A stretch of 64,000 bases of DNA from Deminuibacter soli (GTDB lineage Bacteria; Bacteroidota; Bacteroidia; Chitinophagales; Chitinophagaceae), in contig NZ_QTJU01000005.1 of NCBI RefSeq assembly GCF_003412455.1, forward strand, positions 303,605 to 367,604, in the 5' to 3' direction. The translations under genes and the position numbers were made by a program. Under the pieces are notes generated by a model. The model was not told the origin of the DNA and ran no database searches. It was given only the letters and a program-made list of their open reading frames with translations. Positions 52,680-61,808 of the stretch are shown here, in pieces; positions within the stretch are counted from its first letter, which is position 1, and the number at the start of each line of letters is the position of its first letter.

Positions 52680-53702
52680 TTAACGCCAGCCTAAGCCGGG
52701 CGCTACGTATTTAAGAATAGAAGAAAGCACGTGTACGTTATACTCAACCCCAAGGGTGTTGGGTATGGTTAACAGTACGGTGTCGGCTTCCTGGATGGCT
52801 TCGTCTTGCGCGAGGTCTTTAATCAGCTGGTCGGGTTCGCCGGCGTAACTTCTTCCAAAAATGGCGCGTTGATCAGCTTCTAAAAAGCCGATTTTATCCT
52901 CGCCTTTGGTGTCGTGCCCGAAGTATTGCCTGTCCTGCTCAGTGATCAGCGCAAAGATTGACCGGCTTACAGACACCCTAGGCTCGCGCTGGTGCCCTGC
53001 TTTTTTCCATGCTTCTTTGTACAGCCTTATCTGTTCTGCCTGTTGTACATGAAATGGTTTGCCACTCTCGTCAATTTTGAGGGTAGAACTCTGCAGGTGC
53101 ATGCCGTTTTCGGCCGCCCATACAGCTGTAGCATTGGTAGCTGCGCCCCACCAGATACGTTCCCGTAAGCCTGCGGAATACGGCTCTAACCGCAACAACC
53201 CCGGTGGATTGGGAAACATGGGGTACGGGTTGGGCTGTGCAAACCCCACACCTTTTAATTTATCCAGGAACTCCAGCGCTTTCCTACGCCCCATATCTGC
53301 ATCGGTTTCGCCCTCAGCAGGCTGGTAACCGAAATAACGCCACCCATCAATTACCTGCTCCGGTGACCCTCTGCTAACGCCCAGCTGTAATCGCCCGCCG
53401 GAAATTAAATCTGCCGCGCCGGCGTCTTCCACCATGTAGAGCGGATTTTCGTAACGCATGTCAATAACCCCTGTTCCTATTTCTATGCTTTTTGTTTTGG
53501 CACCAATGGCCGACAACAAGGGAAACGGGGATGCCAGCTGTGCCGCAAAATGGTGTACACGGAAATAGGCACCATCCAACCCGATTTCTTCAGCAGCCAC
53601 CGCCAAATCGATAGACTGCAGCAGCGTGTCGCTTGCAGTACGGGCCCTATAGGCCGGATGATTGGCCCAATGCCCGAATGACAGAAATCCTATTTTTTTC
53701 AT
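52680..53702 (-). CDS. LLM-class flavin-dependent monooxygenase (luciferase-like)
   Basis: 340 residues, a cytosolic FMN/F420-type TIM-barrel oxidoreductase. The start IGFLSFGHWA, the HHFAAQLASPFPLLSAIGAKTKSIEIGTGVIDMRYENPLYMVEDAGAADLISGGRLQLGVSRGSPEQ block and VLLTIPNTLGVEYNVHVLSSILKYVAP are typical of the bacterial luciferase-like family. Substrates range from aldehydes to xenobiotics and cannot be told here. Downstream of a palindrome with the GntR/FadR consensus (53850), 148 bases from its start. Confidence 0.9.
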   Translation of the reverse strand: MKKIGFLSFGHWANHPAYRARTASDTLLQSIDLAVAAEEIGLDGAYFRVHHFAAQLASPFPLLSAIGAKTKSIEIGTGVIDMRYENPLYMVEDAGAADLISGGRLQLGVSRGSPEQVIDGWRYFGYQPAEGETDADMGRRKALEFLDKLKGVGFAQPNPYPMFPNPPGLLRLEPYSAGLRERIWWGAATNATAVWAAENGMHLQSSTLKIDESGKPFHVQQAEQIRLYKEAWKKAGHQREPRVSVSRSIFALITEQDRQYFGHDTKGEDKIGFLEADQRAIFGRSYAGEPDQLIKDLAQDEAIQEADTVLLTIPNTLGVEYNVHVLSSILKYVAPGLGWR

Positions 53703-53849
53703 ACTACTCCTTTCTGGTGCGAAGTTCCGGGAAATAACCAGTATGGCAATGGATGGATGAATTTACCACTTCATAAGATTCAATCCCCTCTGCCGTTCCG
53801 TTCCAGATGCTTTTAAAAAATTTATTTCCCATTTGGCCTCTTATTCCAT

Positions 53850-53864
53850 ATTGGTCTGACCAAT
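53850..53864. promoter_or_regulatory. 15-bp palindrome matching the FadR-type TGGT-N3-ACCA consensus
   Basis: ATTGGTC-T-GACCAAT is a perfect palindrome with TGGTCTGACCA at its centre, the consensus bound by GntR/FadR-family and some other repressors. It lies upstream of the luciferase-like gene. No regulator gene stands next to it. Confidence 0.55.
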
Positions 53865-53894
53865 TGAGGCATGGAGTAAACAAAAAAATCCTGT

Positions 53895-53933
53895 AAAAAG
53901 GGCTGTCACAAAACTTCGAGACAGCTTCTTTTA
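53895..53933 (-). terminator. Terminator of the RHS/lipoprotein unit
   Basis: AAAAAGGGCTGTC (53895-53907) pairs with GACAGCTTCTTTT (53920-53932). On the minus strand it follows the small lipoprotein gene and ends in a T run. The sequence resembles the hairpin at 63818, so it belongs to a dispersed family. Confidence 0.65.
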
Positions 53934-54061
53934 TTCGCGTACCTGATGAAATCCTCTTTGTTTAACGCAATAGAAGGATATTAATTAGACTCTCGATACA
54001 ATCACTTCAACTAATCATCTACCTTTTATTTTCCTGGACACATATTTTCAAGAAGTTATTT

Positions 54062-54439
54062 CTATTGCCATTTGCCTGTTAAAATCAATTCCTTTAACCC
54101 TTTGCGCAACGAGTCATATTGCTGTGCATTTACCTGCCTAACCGAAGATGAATCAGACAATTCCTTATATGTGATGACGTAATAAATTGTATCCGCATCC
54201 TTTGTTTCTGGATTAGCTTTAGCATACAATAAATTTTCATTTTTATATAAGGCAGATATGGATGATTGCAAGATTGGAATATAATCAGACTCTCCCTTTC
54301 TTTTGCCGATCCTTATACCATCACCATTCATTTGAATTAAATAAATATCATCTACAATCTGCATACGCTTATCTAGCCACATATCGTTACATGCACAAAA
54401 AGCAAACAAAAGACTTAATAAATATCGATTTTTTAACAT
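54062..54439 (-). CDS. Small lipoprotein after the RHS gene (candidate immunity partner)
   Basis: 125 residues, signal peptide with lipobox LLFAFCAC-NDM. The mature part is polar and lysine/acid-rich (DIYLIQMNGDGIRIGKRKGE, YYVITYKELSDSSSVRQVNA). It starts five bases after the stop of the RHS-core gene and is AT-rich like its neighbour, so the two form one unit. Small genes directly behind polymorphic-toxin genes often encode immunity proteins, but lipoprotein anchoring in the periplasm would make this unusual. Function inferred from position only. Confidence 0.55.
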   Translation of the reverse strand: MLKNRYLLSLLFAFCACNDMWLDKRMQIVDDIYLIQMNGDGIRIGKRKGESDYIPILQSSISALYKNENLLYAKANPETKDADTIYYVITYKELSDSSSVRQVNAQQYDSLRKGLKELILTGKWQ

Positions 54440-54444
54440 TGTAA

Positions 54445-56732
54445 CTAATTTTGTTTTAGTGGTGTTGTTATTTTTTGTAGCGTATTATCCTTGTCATTAC
54501 CATAATTTGTTTTTGGGGCTACCGTTGCTTCCAAAGGGGCAATCCATATATATCTTTGATATGTAGATCCCCAGGGAATAAGTTTTCCATTTTGACGATA
54601 TATACTATTACCCTTTTTCTGATGATCCGTAACCGACTCCCTTGTCTTCGAATCTGACAAGGTAAACAAACCTGTTTTTCCGTCTTCCAAAACATCAATA
54701 CGCAAATTATAAGAACCTAAAAAATGCTGGGTTGTTAAATAAGAACCAGCACCACCTTTCACACCACCATTTACTATAGATGGAACCCAAATATCCTTAG
54801 CGCCCTCACTGTATGTCATTGTATGATATTTTGAAAACGTCTCACCTGGATTAATTACTCCGTCCGACAAGAAAGCCTTAATTGCATCATTTGTTGCAGC
54901 TTGAACAGATGGCATCTGTTTAATATCATTCAACATTTTGCCACCAACAATAATCGAGTTTTCAGCACCCTGCCCTGTCATAAATTCAGAAAACAGGGTA
55001 GTCTTATTTATGTTTGCAGGATCATAAAAAGGGTTGTACTCTTTCCTTACCGAATAATCCTTATAGCCTCTTTTATTAGGGTAGCCATACTTGTCGTTGG
55101 AAAAATCCAATGGGCCTAAGTTTTCAAACTTCATGATAGCCCCTGTGGGATAAGCATGCTGGACATACATTTTACCTACAGGAAGTGCCTTAATTGTTTC
55201 ATCATAAGCCAAATCAACGGCTACCACTTTTCCTGTAGAATTGTGCTGAATTGTCTTCATAAACGCTTCGGCGCCATCCAAATCTACAGCTATAATAGGT
55301 TTATTGCTGGCAAATTGATATGGTGTCAGCATAGGAAATTTGCTACTCATAGGATCAATACTTAAAAATCTTGCAAGTCTGGTATCATAAATCCTCATCC
55401 CATAATCCTGCTCGTTCCCCTCACCCTTCACTTCGTTATCATTCTCCTTCCCGTTAAACCCATACCGGTAGCCACTTCCGTTATACACCCTGCCCGGCAT
55501 CTCCATACCAAAAGGGTAGTAATCTGTGGCACTCATTACTACGGGCTCGTAGTGGTCGATGGTGGTGTTGTTGAGGCTAACGGGCTGGCGGCGGTTACTT
55601 ACTGTGGCCAGTACATTGCCGAGGTGGTTCGTTAATTCATATACCTTTTGACCCCTTACTGCTGTAAAGGTATAACCTGCGCCTAAACCGGGAAGATAGG
55701 TTATCTCAGAAGTTTCACCTTTAAATTGGTCATAAACAGCTTGCTCTACTACCTTGCTTTCGGGAACAATAAGCTCTTCGATTTTTAGATCAATGGCGTT
55801 CATGCGCGCATATAAAGCCTTCAAATTGGCGGAGACATCCTGTTTATAAGCAAACCGGTATACGTCTCCTGATGAATCTGGAACGGCATTTTTCTTTATC
55901 AGCTGTGCGGCGCTTTCCATCGCATCCTGCCACTGCAGCTCAAACCATCCCCGATATAATAAAAAAACATCCGTTTTTTCTTTCAGCAGCAAATTGTATT
56001 TGTCTGTTAACAGTGGAACGCTGTCTGTTGATTGTTGCTGCCTGTTGTAAACATACAGTTTACCCGGCGCCGTTTTATACAGTATTATTTTATTGGCAGC
56101 ACTAAACGGTTCAATATTGTGGTATACTGTACTATCCTCACTCTTCTCCATCGTGCCCAGCCGTTTGGCGTCAATACTGAATGGTTGATCATTGAACAAC
56201 AGGGTTGGTGCTATACAATTAAAGTAAGCCATTCGCAGCAAAACGCTCCGCTGGATGCCTTCTAAGGCCATCAGCTTTTGTAAGGATGTTTTAGCCGACT
56301 GTACCGGCTTTGAGGCGAATATGGCCTGGTAATTTGAACGGGCATATTGAAACACAGCCTGTTTGCCCGATAAGCGATAAATATTCCTGACAGCTTTTAC
56401 ATCAGCAATGTACCCGTTGAAAATGTTTTGGTATAACGTAAAAGGGTCAATGGCACGGGTAGTAATAGCCTCGTATTCATCCCTGTTAAAGTGGCTGAAT
56501 CAAATAAACGCCCGTGACAGGTAAACCAGTTTAAGGTGTGAGTAGCGGTATTAAGCACCGCCATGTTTACCAGCATAGAGCTGTTAAGCCGCCCGTAACC
56601 AATTAGCCCCGGTTCATTGGCCATAGCGCGTTTTAAAACAGGATGTACCCTGGCATCGCGCTGTATATCGGTTTGTGCATAAGAATGTGAAAGGAAGAAT
56701 AGGAATGAAAGCAGAAAAAATAGCCGTCGCAT
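54445..56732 (-). pseudogene. RHS repeat-associated core protein, interrupted by a one-base frameshift
   Basis: Frame 1 (56732 to about 56490) encodes the signal peptide MRRLFFLLSFLFFLSHSYAQ and 80 residues; frame 2 (to 54445) encodes the rest. Joining them with one inserted base in the AAA run at 56488-56490 gives FDSATFNRDEYEAITTRAID and restores one protein of about 760 residues. The C-terminal half has the RHS-core block: DYYPFGMEMPGRVYNGSGYRYGFNGKENDNEVKG and YDTRLARFLSIDPMS. The variable tail after about DLDGAEAF (about 300 residues, AT-rich) has no fold I can name. Sequencing error or true decay cannot be told apart. Confidence 0.8.
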
Positions 56733-56917
56733 AAGTTTGGGTTGATGCAGCTAATATAATGATTTGCCATTATATGGATACAATAGAAAAAAATTGAAAG
56801 CGGCTTTTAGTAACAAAAAGCCATTCGTGTAAAAAGAATAAACTGGTATTTGCCGTTTACTTGCAGCTACAATAGCCAACTGCTAATATTGCGGCCAATT
56901 ACCAAAATTAACCCAAC

Positions 56918-57094
56918 ATGAATGCTTGTAAAAGAGGCTGGCTGCTGCTGGCCCTATTCACCGCTGTGTGCAGCCAAATGTACGCGCAAAGCAGTACCAA
57001 TTTTAGACCCCGCTTAAGCACTGCGTACAATGCCGATTCGCCAACGCCTGAAGATTCATTCTCTATTCAACGGCTGGGCACTTTTGGTTTGTAG
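56918..57094 (+). CDS. Short secreted peptide of 58 residues
   Basis: ATG at 56918 opens a frame with a good signal peptide (KRGWLLLALFTAVCSQMYAQ) and only 34 more residues (SSTNFRPRLSTAYNADSPTP then EDSFSIQRLGTFGL). It is transcribed away from the RHS gene. It could be a real exported peptide, or the truncated 5' end of a lost gene. No family recognised. Confidence 0.45.
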   Translation: MNACKRGWLLLALFTAVCSQMYAQSSTNFRPRLSTAYNADSPTPEDSFSIQRLGTFGL

Positions 57095-57191
57095 AAACAC
57101 AATATAACGGCTGTAAATCAATTTTATCATAATATATTGGACTAAATTTGTCTTTTATTTTGACGGCTAATAAGTATAATAAAACTGGCAT

Positions 57192-59042
57192 TTACTTGTG
57201 ATGTGCTGCTATAAACTTGTACAATTTGTTAGCTAGATCTATTGCCTCTTTGCTTATATCTTCTTTCACCTGTATGTAGTCAACGGCTTTCTTGGCAAAT
57301 TCAACTTTATTTGCAATCGCCCCTGACACACTGGCAAATTTGCTTTCGTCAGTTTTAATTGAATCCAGATACTTTCCTAGATATTTATTCTTGTAATGTT
57401 TTTCTTCTATTTTAGCCCCAGCTTTAATATTATTTTCACCAATAATGGCTGTTAAAACGGATGCAGAAAGAAGGTTTTCTATTTCATTACATTCCAAACA
57501 ATAATACCTATCCCCCAGTTTGTCTTTTAATTGAGCATGCCTTTTCATCTTCTTCGTCTGCGTTTTCTTTCTACCGTTGTGCTTTTCATGTCCCGCATCA
57601 TCTTTATCAGTAATAAGAAATAACTTACCGCATAAGTTCTCTACGGCGATATTAGGGTGTGCTGGATCTTCATCATCTAAAAAAGACCAATGAGTAATAT
57701 TATTACCTCCATATTCGACAAATGAGTAATGCTTTTCTTCATAATATTTTAAGGCTTTATTCTTTTGAATTATTTCTAAATACTTCCGCAAATAAATTCT
57801 ATCTGTTATGCCTTCAACCCATATTGTGCAATTCGATAGAAAAACAGATGAATTTCTAACTCCCAACAAAGCCAGTATGTTGATCTCCGTATTTTCAACA
57901 TTTTTGATTATAAATGTTGGCTTTTTTCCGATGTCTTCCGATTTTTCAAAAGTATAAACTGCTACGCCCCTATAGTCAAAAGTCAAATCAAGTATATGAT
58001 TCGAATGTGTGGTTATGAAGTACTGACAATTTCTAAATTCATCCTTTAGTAACGTTTCGATAAGCAGTCTTTGAAATCCTGGATGTAAATGAGTTTCTGG
58101 CTCTTCAATAAAAACTTTCAATGAATCATTCTTAAAGAAGAAAACCGGATATAACAAAATTATTAAAGATTGTATGCCATCACCTAGATTGTAAATTGGT
58201 TCCTCATGATTACCAATCTTTACATAAACTACTGGTTTTTTATGTCGGGGAATCAGTTCAACTTTTGCATTATTAAAAAAAGTTTCTGAGATAAATTTGC
58301 AAAACCTATTTAACGTCTCCCTCTCTTCACCGTCACCATTGTAAAACCTGTTAACGTCATCATATAAATTTAATCCAGTGTATATATCATCTTCCAGTTT
58401 ATTTCTTTTTACCTCCGTAAAATAGTCAAACACTGTTCTATCCTTATAGTTATCATATTCATTTAAAAAGGAAATTTCTCCGACAGCCGGCCTTTGAATT
58501 GGCCTTAAACCTCTTAACACAGGTATATAAATCCGTCTAAATTTATAGTGTACAGATTGTGAATTTCCACCTACCAACTGTTTAATGTCATTTAGGCATT
58601 CTTGGGTAGTTAGCAATAAATTATTGAGCTGCGGAAAATTAGAAATCATCCCTTTCAGTATTCTTTCAGTTTCCCTCAAAATTTTAAATACGAGCTCATA
58701 GCTCACGAATGGTGTCAAATATATGAAGGGAAAAAATTTTTCAACATCCATTCTAATGGATTCAAAGGCATCATGTTCGTTAAAAAAATTATTTTTCTTA
58801 AGTTCGTCAATAAAATATTGAAATCTCTCATTAATAAAATTTCTATCTGCAACGGGGCTGAGAAATTTCAACTCTTCATCAGCAAAAATCTTCCTAAGAA
58901 ACCTACTTTTACCAGAGTTATTTTCTCCAACTAAAATGTTTAATCGAGCTAGATTATCCAAATGGCCAGAGTTGCTAGCATACTTATATTCGTTATAAAG
59001 ATCGTTATCAATACCTAGCGCGGAAAAGAATATATTCTCCAT
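57192..59042 (-). CDS. OLD-family ATP-dependent nuclease
   Basis: About 616 residues from ATG 59042 (MENIFFSALGIDND). The N-terminal ABC-type ATPase has Walker A GENNSGKS (39-46), Walker B VFIEEPETHLHP and FITTHSNH. A C-terminal TOPRIM nuclease shows WVEGITDRIYL (Glu) and LFLITDKDDAGH (Asp-x-Asp). This is the class 1 OLD arrangement, known from phage defence. The gene is AT-rich compared with its neighbours. It has no UvrD-like gajB partner here, and the gene before it is a decayed regulator. Confidence 0.88.
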   Translation of the reverse strand: MENIFFSALGIDNDLYNEYKYASNSGHLDNLARLNILVGENNSGKSRFLRKIFADEELKFLSPVADRNFINERFQYFIDELKKNNFFNEHDAFESIRMDVEKFFPFIYLTPFVSYELVFKILRETERILKGMISNFPQLNNLLLTTQECLNDIKQLVGGNSQSVHYKFRRIYIPVLRGLRPIQRPAVGEISFLNEYDNYKDRTVFDYFTEVKRNKLEDDIYTGLNLYDDVNRFYNGDGEERETLNRFCKFISETFFNNAKVELIPRHKKPVVYVKIGNHEEPIYNLGDGIQSLIILLYPVFFFKNDSLKVFIEEPETHLHPGFQRLLIETLLKDEFRNCQYFITTHSNHILDLTFDYRGVAVYTFEKSEDIGKKPTFIIKNVENTEINILALLGVRNSSVFLSNCTIWVEGITDRIYLRKYLEIIQKNKALKYYEEKHYSFVEYGGNNITHWSFLDDEDPAHPNIAVENLCGKLFLITDKDDAGHEKHNGRKKTQTKKMKRHAQLKDKLGDRYYCLECNEIENLLSASVLTAIIGENNIKAGAKIEEKHYKNKYLGKYLDSIKTDESKFASVSGAIANKVEFAKKAVDYIQVKEDISKEAIDLANKLYKFIAAHHK

Positions 59043-59106
59043 ATGGATAATTAAAAAAAAGGCTGCCAATTTTACGATTGACAGCTATCATCAATTGGAC
59101 CAATTT

Positions 59107-59482
59107 TCTATTTTTTACTTAATAATTCTTCTAATAATTTTACTTTACTACCCTCACTCTCCAACAGCCTTTCATACAACTTCTTATTCTCTTCCATCAG
59201 TTCAAGCAATTAATATAGATACGTTGTCATGATTGGTAACGGTGTTACCTATGATATTAATAGCAACGTCTTCACTAAAATTCCTGATCGCCTCTGCAGG
59301 CACTTTTAGTACCTGGGCAATTTGTTCCATCAGGTCATCGTCAATGCAGTCTTTGTCTCCGAGCAGGGTAACTTTTTTCTGAGTACAGTCATCGCCCATT
59401 TTGGCGGCGAAGGCTTCCTGTTTAATGCCCATTATTTCACGTATGCGCTTTACGTTTCTGCCTTCGTGTACTTGTTAGCCAT
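59107..59482 (-). pseudogene. Decayed XRE-type regulator
   Basis: ATG 59482 starts MANKYTKAET then a stop. A one-base shift leads to VKRIREIMGIKQEAFAAKMG and DDLMEQIAQVLKVPAEAIRN, an XRE-like helix-turn-helix core, stopping at 59202. A third frame ends at 59107 with MEENKKLYERLLESEGSKVK, the coiled-coil end usual for these Bacteroidota regulators. Two frameshifts and a shortened middle mark it as inactive. It lies 65 bases before the OLD gene on the same strand. Confidence 0.7.
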
Positions 59483-59555
59483 AGTTGTTAGGGTAGTAAA
59501 CAAATATAATAAAATGCACCAGTTTGTACCAATGTAGTAAAAAGCCTGAACAAAG

Positions 59556-60089
59556 GTGCATAAACTGAACAAAACTGAAGCTGTTTGTAAACGGATAAAA
59601 CATCCCCAGCAGCGGCATATTATATGCTCCAAGCAGCATAAAATATCCCAAAAACTGGTATACACCAAAGCCCAACACCTGCTTTGCAGCGAGGTTAACA
59701 AAAAACAGGCGCCAATATGCTTGCCAATGCCCCATAAGGTGTTTACCCGGTATTACGATGAGGGATGCAACCTGCTGGCAAGCGCCGCCACTTGTTTGCA
59801 AAGCAATAACCTGCCCGTTGCCGGGCTGCTGCTGCACCATGCTAACCTGCTTTTTTACAATAGCCTGCTGGCAAGTTTTTTTAACTACCCGCAATCCAGC
59901 CTTAATATTACTACCCTGCGCGAGCATGTTATGGCCTACATACCCAATATGCCAAATGTGTTTGCAAACGAAAGGGAAACATTTTACTACCTGTGCAGCA
60001 CCCGCTGCTGCAAATTAAAATCTGGGGAAGATAGTTCGATGGTTTTATGGCTTAATGGTTTTATTGTAACTGTACCATCTATATGGTAG
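59556..60089 (+). pseudogene. HEPN-domain-like remnant
   Basis: Frame with a poor N-terminal part; a better start is ATG 59727 (MPHKVFTRYYDEGCNLLASA). The text AGLLLHHANLLFYNSLLASF and NYPQSSLNITTLREHVMAYIPNMPNVFANERETFYYLC follows the helix pattern of HEPN proteins found in Chitinophagaceae. It then runs into a repeat-like string (GTTCGATGGTTTTATGGCTT) instead of the expected last helix. Probably truncated and not functional; the antisense frame is a competing but weaker reading. Confidence 0.4.
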
Positions 60090-60147
60090 CATTAACAAAC
60101 TACATGGATAGTTATTTACCAGTAATGCTATGGACGGGGTAATACAC

Positions 60148-60762
60148 TTAAAACCTCAGCACTGCCGCGTTATCCGGTAACACCGTTGTTACTGTATCGC
60201 CGGTAGTGCCGGTGTATTTGGGTTGAACAGATGGGTTTGAAGGGTAAGCCTTACCGTTAAACTGAACCAGGTATGGCGTGCCGCTGCTTGGTACAATTAA
60301 ATCGTGCCAGCCTTTGGTGGTGTGGTTGCTTATAATAATAGGGCCGCTTACAATGGTAAACGCGGTTATCTTCTCCCCTTTGTTATTTAACAGGTAAACA
60401 GTGCATCCTCCGCTGCCGCAGAAATACCGGCCTTTCATGCCTGCAAATATTTCAGGCCGGCCATCGCCATTGATATCGGCGGTTGAATAGGTGAATTGCC
60501 GGTCGTCACTGTTGAGGGATTTTAAATCATTGGTCAACAGTTTGGTGGTAAGTGCCTGTTTCACGAGTGCCACTACTGCATTGGTTGTATCTGCAGCTGC
60601 GGGCAGCGCCGCGGGTTTTACATTGGTATGATCTGCACTGTCGGTGGGTTTGGCCCGGGCCGTGCTGTCGTTAACGGAGTGGCCTGGGCCTGCATTGCAA
60701 GCCAGGGCGGTAAAAAGCACTAACAGGGCGGCGAATAATCTTGTGTACTTTATAACGGGCAT
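60148..60762 (-). CDS. Lipoprotein with an EF-hand-like calcium motif
   Basis: 204 residues, lipobox LFTALAC-NAGPG. An Ala/Thr/Pro-rich linker (about 22-60) leads to a helical part and the motif STADINGDGRPEIFAGMKGRYFCGSGGCTVYLLNN, which matches a dockerin/EF-hand-type DxNxDG loop followed by a disulfide-like Cys pair. The C-terminus is beta-rich (PYLVQFNGKAYPSNPSVQP). Similar proteins are common in Bacteroidota and uncharacterised. Single gene. Confidence 0.65.
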   Translation of the reverse strand: MPVIKYTRLFAALLVLFTALACNAGPGHSVNDSTARAKPTDSADHTNVKPAALPAAADTTNAVVALVKQALTTKLLTNDLKSLNSDDRQFTYSTADINGDGRPEIFAGMKGRYFCGSGGCTVYLLNNKGEKITAFTIVSGPIIISNHTTKGWHDLIVPSSGTPYLVQFNGKAYPSNPSVQPKYTGTTGDTVTTVLPDNAAVLRF

Positions 60763-60823
60763 ATCACATGGTTTAAGTTAATAACAATAACAAAACAGCA
60801 AACACGCGAAGATGTTGTGTTCG

Positions 60824-60928
60824 TTAGGTATCTAATTGCGCCATCCATACGGTGGCATTGCCGCAGTCGGGGTCGTCTTCTTTGTAGGTGAGTATGCGAA
60901 AGCCATTTTCGTGAAGCAGCTGCAGGTG
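60824..60928 (-). pseudogene. Truncated 3' end of a gene
   Basis: The minus strand from 60928 to TAA 60824-60826 encodes HLQLLHENGFRILTYKEDDP then DCGNATVWMAQLDT, a protein-like C-terminus with no start. A stop codon lies directly upstream at 60929, two bases before the stop of the AT-rich gene at 60933. The host gene has lost its 5' part at this junction. Confidence 0.55.
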
Positions 60929-60932
60929 TTAC

Positions 60933-61586
60933 TTATGGATTTAGGGAACAAGGTCTGCCATTTTTTATTTCTTCGTATGCGGTTGGGAATGCAAATACTT
61001 CTTTTTTCCCTTCTAGGGTATTGCTTCTTGGAATTTGGGTCCCTATTTTCTTTGCCATTCGTCTAAGTTTGTTCCAAAACTTTTCAGTTGTCTGTTCTGC
61101 ACCATTTCCAATTAATTTATAATGATTGCCAATCCAACCAAAGTTTGACATTCTAATTTCTTGGTCATGTGGAAGATTTATTTCCAAATGAATTACACCT
61201 GGATATCCTGCACCGAAATATGGAATTCTTGAATTAGCTCCGGTTCTTATCTCCGTCCAACCCAACCATGGATTATCAACTTTACCATCTTCATTCGAAT
61301 CTTCCTTGTGAAATTTAAGTGTAACGCTACCGTTATTGGCTTCAGGCAGCGGAAGTTGTCCAGAAGGAATGTGCCATAGGTTATACTCAGCATAATTTGG
61401 AATTACAAAGTTGTATCCATCACCAAAATTTTGATTACCAATGTCATTTTTTATGGTGTGTTCCTTTTTTGCAATCCATTTTTTGTGTCCATTAGAAACT
61501 AAAAATGCAATTTCTTCTTCTTGATTGAGCCAATCATTCAAGAAGTCAATGTCTTTGTCTAATAAATACATTGGAATCCATGCCAT
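60933..61586 (-). CDS. AT-rich accessory gene, uncharacterised
   Basis: 217 residues: MAWIPMYLLDKDIDFLNDWLNQEEEIAFLVSNGHKKWIAKKEH at the start, an EF-hand-like HKEDSNEDGKVDNPWLGWTEIRTGANSRIPYFGAGYPGVIHLEI middle and AEQTTEKFWNKLRRMAKKIGTQIPRSN near the end. I recall unannotated proteins with this text from diverse Bacteroidota; no function known. Low GC, no partner genes and its abutment to a truncated gene suggest arrival by horizontal transfer, perhaps as a cassette. Confidence 0.6.
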   Translation of the reverse strand: MAWIPMYLLDKDIDFLNDWLNQEEEIAFLVSNGHKKWIAKKEHTIKNDIGNQNFGDGYNFVIPNYAEYNLWHIPSGQLPLPEANNGSVTLKFHKEDSNEDGKVDNPWLGWTEIRTGANSRIPYFGAGYPGVIHLEINLPHDQEIRMSNFGWIGNHYKLIGNGAEQTTEKFWNKLRRMAKKIGTQIPRSNTLEGKKEVFAFPTAYEEIKNGRPCSLNP

Positions 61587-61808
61587 AGTAGAGTGTCTCG
61601 TTTCGTTGCTGCCAACGAGCAGGTATTGCCGATGGAATTCCGTCCGTCCGGAACTGCTGCCTGGCTTTTGATAAAGTTAAATATTAAGAACCAAAGTTGG
61701 GCTTTATTTGTTGAGACCGAACCACACCGCAACAGAATTACCGCTGCTTATTGCTTCAATGTCAAGCCCCACTATTGGCAATACTAATGTTATGCGTAAG
61801 CTTTTACG
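61587..61808. other. Intergenic region beside the cassette-like gene
   Basis: About 220 bases with no gene. It includes the string ACTAATGTTATGCGTAAGC near 61785, reminiscent of recombination-site ends of cassette genes, but no complete site could be read. Confidence 0.3.

Noticed and set aside
57192..59042. OLD gene as part of a Gabija defence pair
   Set aside because: No UvrD/GajB-like helicase gene lies on either side; only a decayed XRE regulator precedes it.
59475..59927. 150-codon minus-strand frame antisense to the HEPN-like remnant
   Set aside because: Hydrophobic low-complexity text with no domain; the plus-strand HEPN pattern is the better reading.
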